A DNA stretch of 64,000 bases from Azospirillum thiophilum (lineage in GTDB: Bacteria; Pseudomonadota; Alphaproteobacteria; Azospirillales; Azospirillaceae). Made by a program: the position numbers and the translations under genes. Under the pieces are notes generated by a model, which had not been told where the DNA came from, did not search any database, and saw only the letters and a list, made by a program, of their open reading frames with translations. Location of the stretch: contig NZ_CP012401.1 of NCBI RefSeq assembly GCF_001305595.1, positions 1,499,001 through 1,563,000 on the forward strand. Direction: 5' to 3'. Below are positions 36,040 to 44,475 of this stretch, piece after piece (the first letter of the stretch is position 1; every line of letters begins with the position of its first letter).

Positions 36040-36660
36040 CTACAGCAGCCCCACCGCCTCCAGGTCGCGCCGCAACGCTTCGGCGCCGAGGAACAGGTGG
36101 GCCGACATGCCGACCGACTTGGCCGATTCGACATTGTCGGGATTGTCGTCGATGAAGAAGCAGCGGTTCGCTTCCAGTCCGTAACGATCCGTCAGCAGGT
36201 GGAAGATCGCCGGGTCGGGCTTCACCAATCGTTCCCGCCCCGAAACGATGATCCCGTCGAAGCCGTTCAGGAAGTCGAAGCGCCTGCAGGTCAGGTCGAA
36301 CTTGTCGGCGGAAAAGTTGGTGATGGCATAGACGGGGGCGCCGCGTGCCTTCAGCTCCGCCAGGATCTCCGGGGTGCCGGGGATCGGGCCGGGGACCATG
36401 CGCTCCCACATGTCGTCATAGGCGCGGATCAACTCGGCACAGTCCGGATGCTCGGCGGCCAGTTGTGCGACCGCCTCGCTCCAGGGGCGGCCGCGATCCT
36501 GCTCCAGGTTCCAGGCGGGGCTGCAGATCCGTTCGAGGAAATCCTCCATCAGGTCTTCATAGCCGTCGAACAGCTCGCGGTAGAGATGCCGCGGATCCCA
36601 TTCGATCAGCACCTGCCCGATGTCGAACACGACGATGGACGGCGCCGTTCCCCCAGTCAT
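36040..36660 (-). CDS. HAD-superfamily phosphatase (YihX-like)
   Basis: A 206-residue haloacid-dehalogenase-fold hydrolase. Motif I is VVFDIGQVLIEWD with nucleophile Asp13; the FD-I/L-G-N/Q form is normal for the YihX/HAD-IA subgroup. ITNFS (motif II) and VKPDPAIF (motif III Lys) precede FFIDDNPDNVESA (motif IV acids). YihX of E. coli hydrolyses alpha-glucose-1-phosphate; the substrate here is unknown. It lies 39 bases downstream of the DsbA-like gene on the same strand and is probably in one transcript with it. Confidence 0.88.
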   Translation of the reverse strand: MTGGTAPSIVVFDIGQVLIEWDPRHLYRELFDGYEDLMEDFLERICSPAWNLEQDRGRPWSEAVAQLAAEHPDCAELIRAYDDMWERMVPGPIPGTPEILAELKARGAPVYAITNFSADKFDLTCRRFDFLNGFDGIIVSGRERLVKPDPAIFHLLTDRYGLEANRCFFIDDNPDNVESAKSVGMSAHLFLGAEALRRDLEAVGLL

Positions 36661-36699
36661 TCCGGTCCCCTATTTGTTCCGGTAATCGAACGATCCGCC

Positions 36700-37479
36700 T
36701 CAGCCCTTGGCGCGGACGGCATCGGTCAGCCGCTTCATGTCGTCCAGCTTGATGGCGCCGGGCACCAGCTCGTCGCCGAAGACGAAGGCCGGGGTGCCGC
36801 GGATGTTGAGCTTCTCGGCCAGCGCCTGGTTGGCGGCGATCACCTTCAGCACGTCCGGCGACTCCATGTCCTTCTTCAGCCGGTCGGTGTCGAGCCCGAC
36901 CGACTTGGCGAGGCGCATGATCACGGCCTCGTCCAACTGGCCGCGCTGGGCCATCAGGGCGTTGTGGAGTTCCATGTATTTGCCCTGGGCGCGCGCCGCG
37001 AGCGCCGCCTTGGACGCGACCAGCGACGCCGGGCCGAGGATCGGGAATTCCTTCAATACGAAGCGCAGCTTGGGATCGCTCTTGATCAGCGCCTGGGTGT
37101 CGGCCTGCACCGCCTTGCAATAGCCGCACTGGTAGTCGAAGAACTCGACCACCGTGACGTCGCCCTGCGGGTTGCCGGCCACCGGGTCGGCCGGGCTGCG
37201 GGTCAGCTCGGCCCGGTTCTCGACCAGCGCCTTGCGGGCCTGTTCGGCTTCCGCCGTCTTCTGGCGCTCCTGCATGGCGTCGACGGCCTGCAGGATCACT
37301 TCCGGATGCTCCATCAGATAATCGCGGACGATCTTCTCGATGGCCGCCTTCTGGCTGCCGTCGAAACTTGCCGATTGCGCGCGCGCCGGGGCGGCGGCGG
37401 ACAGCGCCAATGCCGCGACGGGCAATGCCAGCAGGGAGGCCCGCAGGGCGGAACGCAGGAACGGCAGGACGGGGCGCAT
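36700..37479 (-). CDS. DsbA-family thiol:disulfide oxidoreductase, secreted
   Basis: A 259-residue periplasmic thioredoxin-fold protein. A signal peptide (about residues 1-34, ending ARAQ) is followed by the KIVRDYLMEHPEVILQA helix common in Com1/BdbD-type DsbA proteins. The active site is Cys118-Gly-Tyr-Cys121 in FFDYQCGYCK, and the cis-proline loop is IRGTPAFVFG near residue 230. It probably forms or rearranges disulfides in exported proteins. The RNase T2 and other Cys-containing exported proteins in this window are possible clients, though that is inference. The CGYC dipeptide differs from the CPHC of E. coli DsbA. Confidence 0.9.
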   Translation of the reverse strand: MRPVLPFLRSALRASLLALPVAALALSAAAPARAQSASFDGSQKAAIEKIVRDYLMEHPEVILQAVDAMQERQKTAEAEQARKALVENRAELTRSPADPVAGNPQGDVTVVEFFDYQCGYCKAVQADTQALIKSDPKLRFVLKEFPILGPASLVASKAALAARAQGKYMELHNALMAQRGQLDEAVIMRLAKSVGLDTDRLKKDMESPDVLKVIAANQALAEKLNIRGTPAFVFGDELVPGAIKLDDMKRLTDAVRAKG

Positions 37480-37619
37480 GGGGACGGTCTCCGAAACGCA
37501 AGGGAAAATTGAGCCGAAGGCCGTCCACACTGGACCGGCAATCGTGCCCGGACAAGCGCAAAGCGCATGTCCGGGCATCGCTGCCGCCTGATCGCCGCAC
37601 CGGATCTCGGCGTCCGAAC

Positions 37620-39059
37620 TCAGCGGGCGCGCAGAAGCTCGCCGACCGCCAGCAGCGCCATCTCGTCGCCGTCGGCCTTGCCGATGCTCCGGCCGGTCGA
37701 ATAGGGGAGGTTGTTGTCGTTGACGACGACGATATGGTCGGCATCGACGATGTTCACCCCCTCCGGCCCCAGATGGGGCATGACGAAGCGGCCTTCCGGC
37801 GCCTGTCCGGCGCGGGCCTTGTGGTCGGGATCGGCGATGTCGGTCAGGTCGATGTAACCGACCTTGCGGACGAATCCGTCGGCGTCTGCCCCGGCGATGT
37901 CGATCTTGTAGATGCGCTTGAAGGCGGCCGGTGCGTTGAAGCAATCGGGCTTGGCCTCGCCCTGGCAGGCCTGGGTCTTCGCCCCTTCGCTGGCGTCGTC
38001 GCGTTCGATCACCAGGGCGCTGCCGGCGTCGATCACCGCCATGTCGGCCACCACGTTGGCGTTGTCCTCCAGCCGGTATTTCCAGGACCGGCCGGTGTAG
38101 CTGCGGCTGGCGACGTCGAATTCCATGATGCGGGTGTAATAGCGGCCGTCCTTGCCCTCGAAGCCGTTGGCGGCGGCGTTCCACAACGGGCCTTCCAACG
38201 ACGGGTAGAGGGTCTTGCCGTCCGGCGAGGCGCCCATCGGCTCGAACCCGCGGGACCGGCGGACCTCGAAGGCGACCGCGCCGGGCACCGGCGGCAGGAT
38301 GCCGTTGCGGTAATGGTCGGGCGAACGGGCCGGCTTGCCGTCGACCATTGTCTCATGCACCGCCTGCACGATGCCGTCGCGGCTCAGCTCCAGGATGTAG
38401 GGGCCGAACTCGTCGCCGATGAACAGGCGGTCGTCCCGGACCACCAGCGATTCCGGATCGAAATCGGCGCCGGTCAGGTAGCGGGCGGTGCTGTTCTCGT
38501 TGACGATGGCGAAGGGAACCTTGCGGTCGGGATCGCGCAGGAAGATCGTCTCCAGCCGCTGCAGGGCGCCGCTCTGCCAGTCAGGCTTGACGCGATGGAC
38601 CATCAGAAGCGCATCGGTCGAATTCACCTTGCTGCCGAACCCGTTGTCGGTCAGCGCCAGGAACTCTCCGTTGCCCTGCGGAACGACGGCGGAGAAGCCC
38701 TGCACCGCCTGCCCGGCCACCGGCAGCATGATCTCGGTCGTGCGCGGGACCTTGGGGTCGGACGCGAAGGAGGTGGCACGGATGGTGCCCACGGCGTCGA
38801 CGCGCTTGCGGTCGGCATTGGTGAACTTGCCGGCGGTGGCGAACAGCGGGCCGGCATCGGCCGGCGCCTGGACCAGCGTGTCGGCCGGCAGCATGGCATG
38901 GCCGGCGAGCGTGGCGGGATAGCGTTTCGCCTGCTGCTCCTGGGCATGGGCGGCGCTGGTCAGGGCCGTGGCCAGGGTGGCGGACAGCAGCGCGGCGGAG
39001 ACGAGCAGGGCGTCGCGCCGGCGGGACGGGCGCCATGAGGACGGGTGGGCGGACGACAT
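37620..39059 (-). CDS. Secreted phytase-like esterase domain protein (PF13449 type)
   Basis: A 479-residue exported protein. The N-terminus is a long signal peptide (about residues 1-39, ending SAAHAQ) after a basic SRRRD patch. The mature part has the propeller-like features of the phytase-like family: FSAVVPQGNGEFLALTDNG near residue 122, FDPESLVVRDDRLFIGDEFGPYILEL near 205, and a late LGPEGVNIVDADHIVVVNDNN. Members of this family are widespread but few have known substrates; true phytase activity should not be assumed. It stands 140 bases upstream of the DsbA-like gene. Confidence 0.8.
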   Translation of the reverse strand: MSSAHPSSWRPSRRRDALLVSAALLSATLATALTSAAHAQEQQAKRYPATLAGHAMLPADTLVQAPADAGPLFATAGKFTNADRKRVDAVGTIRATSFASDPKVPRTTEIMLPVAGQAVQGFSAVVPQGNGEFLALTDNGFGSKVNSTDALLMVHRVKPDWQSGALQRLETIFLRDPDRKVPFAIVNENSTARYLTGADFDPESLVVRDDRLFIGDEFGPYILELSRDGIVQAVHETMVDGKPARSPDHYRNGILPPVPGAVAFEVRRSRGFEPMGASPDGKTLYPSLEGPLWNAAANGFEGKDGRYYTRIMEFDVASRSYTGRSWKYRLEDNANVVADMAVIDAGSALVIERDDASEGAKTQACQGEAKPDCFNAPAAFKRIYKIDIAGADADGFVRKVGYIDLTDIADPDHKARAGQAPEGRFVMPHLGPEGVNIVDADHIVVVNDNNLPYSTGRSIGKADGDEMALLAVGELLRAR

Positions 39060-39231
39060 GGGCTGTTGCTCCGTGGACGAGACGGCGGCCCTGGCTTGCA
39101 GCCGGACGCGCCCGATGTCCGCGGAATAGCAAGTGGCGATGACGCGCCGGGGTCGGTTCGGTGACCGTTGCGTGACCGGAAGGATGCTTTGGTCATATGA
39201 CCTATCGTCATCCCAGCTCCGGTTGTCCCGC

Positions 39232-40611
39232 TCAGCGCGGTTTGTCGCCGCCGGCACCGCCGGTCTGGCCGCGGATGTCCTGGGCGCGCAGCCAGCCGGG
39301 CGAGCCGGCGGGCAGCATCTTCTCCGCCCGCTCGGCCTGCGCCTTGGCCATCGGCATGTCGCCTCTGGCCAGCGCCTCCTCCGCCGTGGCATAGGCGACC
39401 ATGCCGTCGTTCTTCTTCATGCTCCAGGCCTGGGCGGTCAGCCGCCACAGGAAGGCCGACTGCGCCTTGCCCTTGGCGGCGATCTGCAGATTTTTCAGGG
39501 CCTCGTCCGCCAGACGGGGGTCATGCTGCTCCAACAGAGCATGGGCGAGGGAGACACGGATCGTTCCGGCTTCAGAACCAGCCAGCTCTATGGCCTTTCG
39601 ATACGGGGGCACCGCATCCGGCGCGCGACCGGTCTGCAGCATCAGGTCTCCCTTCATCTCCTGCAAGTAGGGGTTCTTCGGCTCCTGGGCGATCAGGCCG
39701 TCGATCAGCGGCGTGGCCTGCCTGATGTCGCCCTGACGGAAATAGGCATAGGCGCGGCCGTAGCGCGCCGCCACAGACGGGTCGTTCGCCTTGTAGCGTT
39801 GCAGGGCGCCGCGCGGGTCGAGATAGCCGTACAGCTTGGCCTGGATGCGCCGCAGGTCGGCCTCGGTCGCGGCGGGCAGGGGCGCATCGGCATAGCGGGA
39901 GCGGGCGACGAAGGCCTTCACCGCCTCGATGCGCTCGCGCGTCAGCGGGTGGGTCATGCGATAGCCGGCGTCGCGGTCGTTCATCAGCGGCTCGCCGACG
40001 CCCAGCTTCTCCAGGAAGGCTTCCATCCCCTTGGCCGAGATGCCGGATTGCTCCAGGAAGGACAGCCCGGCCTGATCCGCCGAGGCTTCCTGCGTTCGCG
40101 AGAAGGACAGATAGTTCCGCTCGGCCAGATGCTGGCCCAGCATGACGCCGGCCGCCCCCGCCCCGGCATTGCCGGAGGCCAGGCCGCCGACGATGCCCAG
40201 CCCCATGCCGAGCAGCGATGACAGGAAGGCGTTGTCCATCGCCTCGGTCCCGCGCACCAGATGCCCGCCGGCGATATGGCCGGTCTCGTGGGCGATGACG
40301 CCCAGCAGCTGTTCGGCGTTGTCGACGGTCAGCAGCAGGCCGGTGTGCAGGAAGATGTTCTGGCCGCCGGCGACGAAGGCATTCACCGACTGGTCGTTGA
40401 CCAGCAGGATCTGGACCGAGTCGGGATCGATGCCCGCCGCCTGGAAGATTGGCCGGGCCATCTTGCGGATGATATGGTCCGTTTCGGCGTCGCCGAGGAT
40501 CTGCATCTCCGCGCGGCGCTGCGCACTCGCCGGTGGCGCTCCCCACACCAGCGACACCAGACATACGGACAAGATGGCGACGACCGAAACCAGCCTGCTG
40601 GGCTTGCGCAC
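39232..40611 (-). CDS. Periplasmic M48 metalloprotease with TPR repeats (BepA-like)
   Basis: A 459-residue exported zinc protease. From the GTG start at 40611, a signal peptide (residues 1-30, ending PASAQ) precedes the M48 domain. The zinc motif is HETGH (108-112), and the third ligand glutamate lies in QEASADQAG near residue 175. The C-terminal half (about 265-450) is alpha-helical with TPR-like repeats such as RYGRAYAYFRQGDIRQATPLIDGLI. E. coli BepA, with the same design, cleans up misassembled outer-membrane proteins. An upstream ATG in frame would overlap the neighbouring gene's start, so the GTG is preferred. Confidence 0.9.
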   Translation of the reverse strand: MRKPSRLVSVVAILSVCLVSLVWGAPPASAQRRAEMQILGDAETDHIIRKMARPIFQAAGIDPDSVQILLVNDQSVNAFVAGGQNIFLHTGLLLTVDNAEQLLGVIAHETGHIAGGHLVRGTEAMDNAFLSSLLGMGLGIVGGLASGNAGAGAAGVMLGQHLAERNYLSFSRTQEASADQAGLSFLEQSGISAKGMEAFLEKLGVGEPLMNDRDAGYRMTHPLTRERIEAVKAFVARSRYADAPLPAATEADLRRIQAKLYGYLDPRGALQRYKANDPSVAARYGRAYAYFRQGDIRQATPLIDGLIAQEPKNPYLQEMKGDLMLQTGRAPDAVPPYRKAIELAGSEAGTIRVSLAHALLEQHDPRLADEALKNLQIAAKGKAQSAFLWRLTAQAWSMKKNDGMVAYATAEEALARGDMPMAKAQAERAEKMLPAGSPGWLRAQDIRGQTGGAGGDKPR

Positions 40612-40684
40612 CGTGACGACCTCCGGCTTGGAACAACGGACCCCCGCGCACGACCGGCGGAACTCCGGGCCGCGATACAGTCGC

Positions 40685-42004
40685 TTGGGAATCTGGCGAC
40701 GGTTGGGCGCGGTTGCCATAGCTGCATCACTGCTGACCGGTTGCGTCAACACCAAGTTCAAGACGGACGCGACGGTGCAGAGCTTCGTCGTCGCCGACGA
40801 ACCCTATGCCGCCGGCATCGGGCGCGACATCATCACCCAGGGCGGCCGGGCCGGCGACGCGGTGGCGGCGATGGCGCTGGCGATGACTGCCAGCCTGCCG
40901 TCCCGCGTCGGGTTGACCGGCGGCGGCGTCTGCGTGCTGTTCGACGCCGCGGCGAAGCAGGCCCGCACCATCGATTTCCTGCCGCGTCCGGCGGGGGCGG
41001 GCAGCGTGGCGATGCCGGCCATGCTGCGCGGCCTGTACGCCGTCCAGGCCTCGGCCGGGGTGATGCGCTGGGAGCAGGTGGTCGCGCCGGCCGAACAGAT
41101 GGCCCAGTTCTCCCCCGGCCTCAGCCGTGCGCTGGTGCAGGATCTCGGCAGCTTCGGCGGGCGTCTGGCCGCCGATTCGGACACGCGGCGCCGCCTGCTG
41201 GCCGGCGGAGCCCCCGTGGTCGGCACGGTCGCAGCCCAGCCTGAACTGGCCGCGACCCTGTCGGTCCTGCGCCGCCAGGGTGTCGGTGCCTTCTACAGCG
41301 GGCCGTTGGCAACGACGGTCGCCCAGGGCATGGGGCTGGATCCGGCGCAGCTGCGCGCCTACCAGCCGCGCGTCGCCGGGACGCTGACGGTGCCCTTCGA
41401 CATCACCGACCTGCATGTCGCCGATGTGGGTGGGCCGGAGTCGGGCGCCGCCCTGATCCAGGCCTGGAAGGCGGTGGCCGGCTTGCCACCGGCCGAGCGC
41501 GCCACCCGCGCCGCCCAGCTTCTGGGGGCTGGCGGCACCGGCGCCACCGCGGCCGGCGCCGGGGTGATGGTGATCGATCCCTATGAGAACGGCGCGGCCT
41601 GCGCTTTCACCCAGGGCGCCCCCTTCGGCACCGGCCGCGGCATTCCCGGCACCGGCATGCTGGTGGCGCAAGGGGTCGACCGCGGCGGCTTCGGCGCGCC
41701 GGCCCTGATCGCCAACTCCATCGTCGGTCGCACCCTGTTCGCCGGGGTCGGCACCTCCAACGGCGACGACGGCCCGGCCGCCGGCCCGGCGGCGCTGCTG
41801 TCGGTAGCCCTGCCGTCGGGGCTGGACGAGAAATCGACCGCCCCGCAGATCCAGGCCACCCGCCCGCAGTCCATTCCGGGGCGGGTCAGCTTCGTCGGCT
41901 GCCGGGTGTCGTCGGAGGATGGAGTCCGCTATTGCCGGACGGCAGCCGACCCGCGCGCCAACAGCCTGGCGCTGACGGTCGAGAGCGAACGCGAGCGGAA
42001 CTGA
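40685..42004 (+). CDS. Gamma-glutamyltransferase-like lipoprotein, apparently lacking the catalytic threonine
   Basis: The 439-residue product resembles gamma-glutamyltransferase throughout: GGRAGDAVAAMALAMTASLP near the start, then VGLTGGGVCVLFDA, AMPAMLRGLYAVQ and APFGTGRGIPGTG. The conserved TTHxSVVD segment at which GGT cleaves itself and gains its Thr nucleophile is replaced by GAGVMVID, so auto-processing and catalysis look impossible. The N-terminus is a lipoprotein signal (lipobox LLTGC, Cys at residue 20) if translation starts at the TTG at 40685. An ATG at 40574 is in frame but would overlap the divergent protease gene. Probably a membrane-anchored pseudoenzyme. Confidence 0.72.
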   Translation: MGIWRRLGAVAIAASLLTGCVNTKFKTDATVQSFVVADEPYAAGIGRDIITQGGRAGDAVAAMALAMTASLPSRVGLTGGGVCVLFDAAAKQARTIDFLPRPAGAGSVAMPAMLRGLYAVQASAGVMRWEQVVAPAEQMAQFSPGLSRALVQDLGSFGGRLAADSDTRRRLLAGGAPVVGTVAAQPELAATLSVLRRQGVGAFYSGPLATTVAQGMGLDPAQLRAYQPRVAGTLTVPFDITDLHVADVGGPESGAALIQAWKAVAGLPPAERATRAAQLLGAGGTGATAAGAGVMVIDPYENGAACAFTQGAPFGTGRGIPGTGMLVAQGVDRGGFGAPALIANSIVGRTLFAGVGTSNGDDGPAAGPAALLSVALPSGLDEKSTAPQIQATRPQSIPGRVSFVGCRVSSEDGVRYCRTAADPRANSLALTVESERERN

Positions 42005-42050
42005 GGATGTGCCCGGACAGGGTTCCAACAGGGTTCAGAGACGGACGATC

Positions 42051-43229
42051 ATGAGCAAGCAGCCCACAATGCCGAAGCCCAAGGTTTCCAAGCGGGGGGC
42101 GATCCCGCCCTTCTTCGTGATGGAAGTGATGCGCGCCGCCGCCGAGCGGGAGGCCGCCGGGCTCGAGGTTCTTCATATGGAGGTGGGCCAGCCGTCCACC
42201 GGCGCGCCGAAAGGCGTGGTGGAAGCCGCCGCCGCCGCCGTCGCGGGCACCGACCCGCTCGGCTACACCGGGGCGTTGGGAATCCCGCCGCTGCGCGCGG
42301 CCATCGCCCGGTGGTACAAGGACCGCTACGGTGTCGAGGTGCCGGAGCGGCGGGTGGTCGTCACCACCGGCTCGTCCGGCGCCTTCCAGCTCGGCTTCCT
42401 GGCCGCCTTCGATCCCGGCGACCGGGTGGCGATGGCCTCGCCCAGCTATCCGGCCTACCGCCACACCCTGACCGCGGCCGGCGTCGTCCCGGTGGAGCTG
42501 CCAACCGGGCCGGAACACCGCTTCCAGCCGACGGTGGCGTTGCTGGAGGCGCTGGAGGAGCCGGTGCAGGGGCTGATCGTCGCCAGCCCGGCCAACCCGA
42601 CCGGCACGATGCTGAGCCGGGAGGAGCTGACCGCGCTGTCCGACTGGTGCCGCGCCAACGGCGTGCGCATGGTATCGGACGAGATCTATCACGGGCTGAC
42701 CTATGGCACCGACGCGGTCACCGCCGCCGAGGTGAACGACGAGGCGCTGGTCGTCAACAGCTTCTCCAAGTATTTCTCGATGACCGGCTGGCGGCTCGGC
42801 TGGATGATCGTGCCGGATGATCTGCTGCGTTCGGTCGAATGTCTGGCGCAGAATTTGTTCATCTCCGCGCCGACGCTGAGCCAGGTGTCGGCGGTCGCCG
42901 CCTTCGACTGCACGGAAGAGCTGGACGGCCATGTCGCCCGCTATGCCCGCAACCGCGCGCTGCTGCTGGAGGAGCTGCCCAAGGCCGGCTTCACCAAGAT
43001 GGCTCCGGCGGACGGCGCCTTCTACATCTATGCCGACGTGTCGGATATGACCGACGACAGCGAGGCGCTGGCGAAGCGGATCCTGGAGGAGACGGGCATC
43101 GCCTGCACCCCCGGCATCGACTTCGACCCCGCCCGCGGCCGCCGATTCCTGCGCTTCAGCTTCGCCGGGGCGGAGGAGACGATCGCAGAGGCGGCGCGTC
43201 GGCTGATCGCCTGGCGGGCTGGGAGGTAG
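42051..43229 (+). CDS. PLP-dependent aminotransferase, class I
   Basis: A 392-residue fold-type I aminotransferase. Key residues are seen in VASPANPTGTMLS (the Asn that contacts the cofactor), DEIYHGLTYG and SFSKYFSMTGWRLGW with the cofactor lysine Lys240. RRFLRFSFAGAEE near the C-terminus gives the carboxylate-binding Arg. GTDPLGYTGALGIPPLRAAIA is also typical. The substrate could be aspartate, aromatic or branched-chain amino acids; nothing nearby settles it. The ATG at 42051 gives the expected start after a basic MSKQPTMPKPK tail. It follows the GGT-like gene by 46 bases and ends at a GC-rich convergent repeat. Confidence 0.9.
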   Translation: MSKQPTMPKPKVSKRGAIPPFFVMEVMRAAAEREAAGLEVLHMEVGQPSTGAPKGVVEAAAAAVAGTDPLGYTGALGIPPLRAAIARWYKDRYGVEVPERRVVVTTGSSGAFQLGFLAAFDPGDRVAMASPSYPAYRHTLTAAGVVPVELPTGPEHRFQPTVALLEALEEPVQGLIVASPANPTGTMLSREELTALSDWCRANGVRMVSDEIYHGLTYGTDAVTAAEVNDEALVVNSFSKYFSMTGWRLGWMIVPDDLLRSVECLAQNLFISAPTLSQVSAVAAFDCTEELDGHVARYARNRALLLEELPKAGFTKMAPADGAFYIYADVSDMTDDSEALAKRILEETGIACTPGIDFDPARGRRFLRFSFAGAEETIAEAARRLIAWRAGR

Positions 43230-43259
43230 GGGCCTTTTGGGGAGGGGTGCGGCCATGGT

Positions 43260-43384
43260 GCCCCCTCCCTAACCCTCCCCCTCTTCGAGGGAGAGGGGAC
43301 TGCCGCCGCTTCGGCAGCCAAGTCATACCGACAAGCGTTTTACCCCCTCTCCCGCGAGAGCGGGGGAGGGATGGGGAGGGGGCA
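43260..43384. repeat. GC-rich hairpin element in convergent gap, copy 4
   Basis: Left end CCCCCTCCCTAACCCTCCCC and right end GGGGGAGGGATGGGGAGGGG match copy 2. The first stem is shortened to CCCTC-TTCG-AGGGAG, and the shared core GAGAGGGGACTGCCGCCGCTT and CCGACAAGCGTTTTACCCCC is kept. The second stem is CTCTCCCGC-GAGA-GCGGGGG. It lies between the convergent aminotransferase and SDR genes. Confidence 0.75.
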
Positions 43385-43393
43385 GCCGCCTCC

Positions 43394-44131
43394 TCAGAAC
43401 AGATGCTGACCGCCGGTGATGAAGGTCTCCGTCCCGGTCACGTAGGACGAATCCGGGCCGCAGAGGTAGAAGATCACCGCGGCGACGTCCTCCGGCTTGC
43501 CCATGCGCTTCAGCGGGATGCGCGGGATCAGCACGTCGTATTCCGGGCCGGTCATCGCCGTCTCGATCTCGCCGGGGGCGACGGCGTTGACGCGCACGCC
43601 GATCTCGGCGAATTCCACCGCCATCTCGCGGGTCAGGCCGGACAATGCCGCCTTGGAGGTCGAATAGGCAGAGCCGGCGAAGGGGTGGACCGAATGGCCG
43701 GCGATCGAGGTGACGTTGACGATCGCCCCCTTCGCCCGCGACAGCGGGGCGGCGAAGCCGCGCGCCAGCACCAGGGGGGCGAAGAAATTCAGCTCGAACA
43801 CCCGGTGCCAGCCCTCGATCGAGCCGTTCAGGCAGCCCAGCCGCTCCTTGATCGGGGTCTTCGGTGAGATGCCGGCATTGTTGATCAGCGCATGCAGCGG
43901 CGCGCCGTCCAGCGCCTTGTTCGCCTCCTCCACGAAGGCGGCGCGGCTGGCGGGATCCGACAGGTCGGTCGGGATATGGTGGGTCCAGTTGGGATCGCGC
44001 CGGCAATGGGCCGGCACATCCTCGCGCGAGCAGGAGATGACGCGCCAGCCTTCGCTGCTGAAGCGGGCGACGGTGGCGTGTCCGATACCCCGGCTGGCGC
44101 CGGTGAGGATGACGGTCTTGCGGTGCGGCAT
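43394..44131 (-). CDS. Short-chain dehydrogenase/reductase
   Basis: A 245-residue NAD(P)-dependent oxidoreductase. The cofactor motif TGASRGIG spans residues 10-17, NNAG is at 84-87, and the catalytic Ser142, Tyr156 and Lys160 are seen in NVTSIAG and YSTSK. The C-terminus reads SSYVTGTETFITGG, typical of classical SDRs. An Arg after the glycine motif hints at NADPH, but this is weak evidence. The substrate is unknown. The ATG at 44131 gives a standard start; the longer open frame adds only low-complexity residues. Confidence 0.9.
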   Translation of the reverse strand: MPHRKTVILTGASRGIGHATVARFSSEGWRVISCSREDVPAHCRRDPNWTHHIPTDLSDPASRAAFVEEANKALDGAPLHALINNAGISPKTPIKERLGCLNGSIEGWHRVFELNFFAPLVLARGFAAPLSRAKGAIVNVTSIAGHSVHPFAGSAYSTSKAALSGLTREMAVEFAEIGVRVNAVAPGEIETAMTGPEYDVLIPRIPLKRMGKPEDVAAVIFYLCGPDSSYVTGTETFITGGQHLF

Positions 44132-44475
44132 GGGGGCTTGCGCTTCACGGATGATTGCGGTCGGCGGGGAGCGCGGGCGCCCTGGGATCGGCCTCGGGGG
44201 ATGCGGATGCGGCCGTCGAAGGCCCATCATCCGCCGCAGGTCCACCGCCTGACGCCGATCCTACCCGTCGCCGCCGGTCCTGTCATCCGCCAGCCGGCAT
44301 CCCGCCCGCGCCCAAGCAGATGCGTGGCGAGCGGCCTTGACGCGGCCGAACGACGCAATCCGCTGCGGCGTCCATTGACGGCGGGCGGTGCAGGCCCAAC
44401 CTTGGCGCAATCCCCGCACCGCCGGAGGTCGCCTTGCCGCGCCAGCCCGTCCGTTCCGTCGCTCCCATCCTGCGC
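44132..44475. other. Divergent intergenic region between the SDR and ChaN-like genes
   Basis: About 340 bases with no supported gene or repeat. It must contain promoters for both flanking genes. Open frames across it have no recognisable domain and compete with one another. Confidence 0.45.

Noticed and set aside
37620..39059. Calling this gene a true phytase
   Set aside because: The fold resembles the phytase-like family, but known phytase catalytic motifs were not found and most members have unknown substrates.
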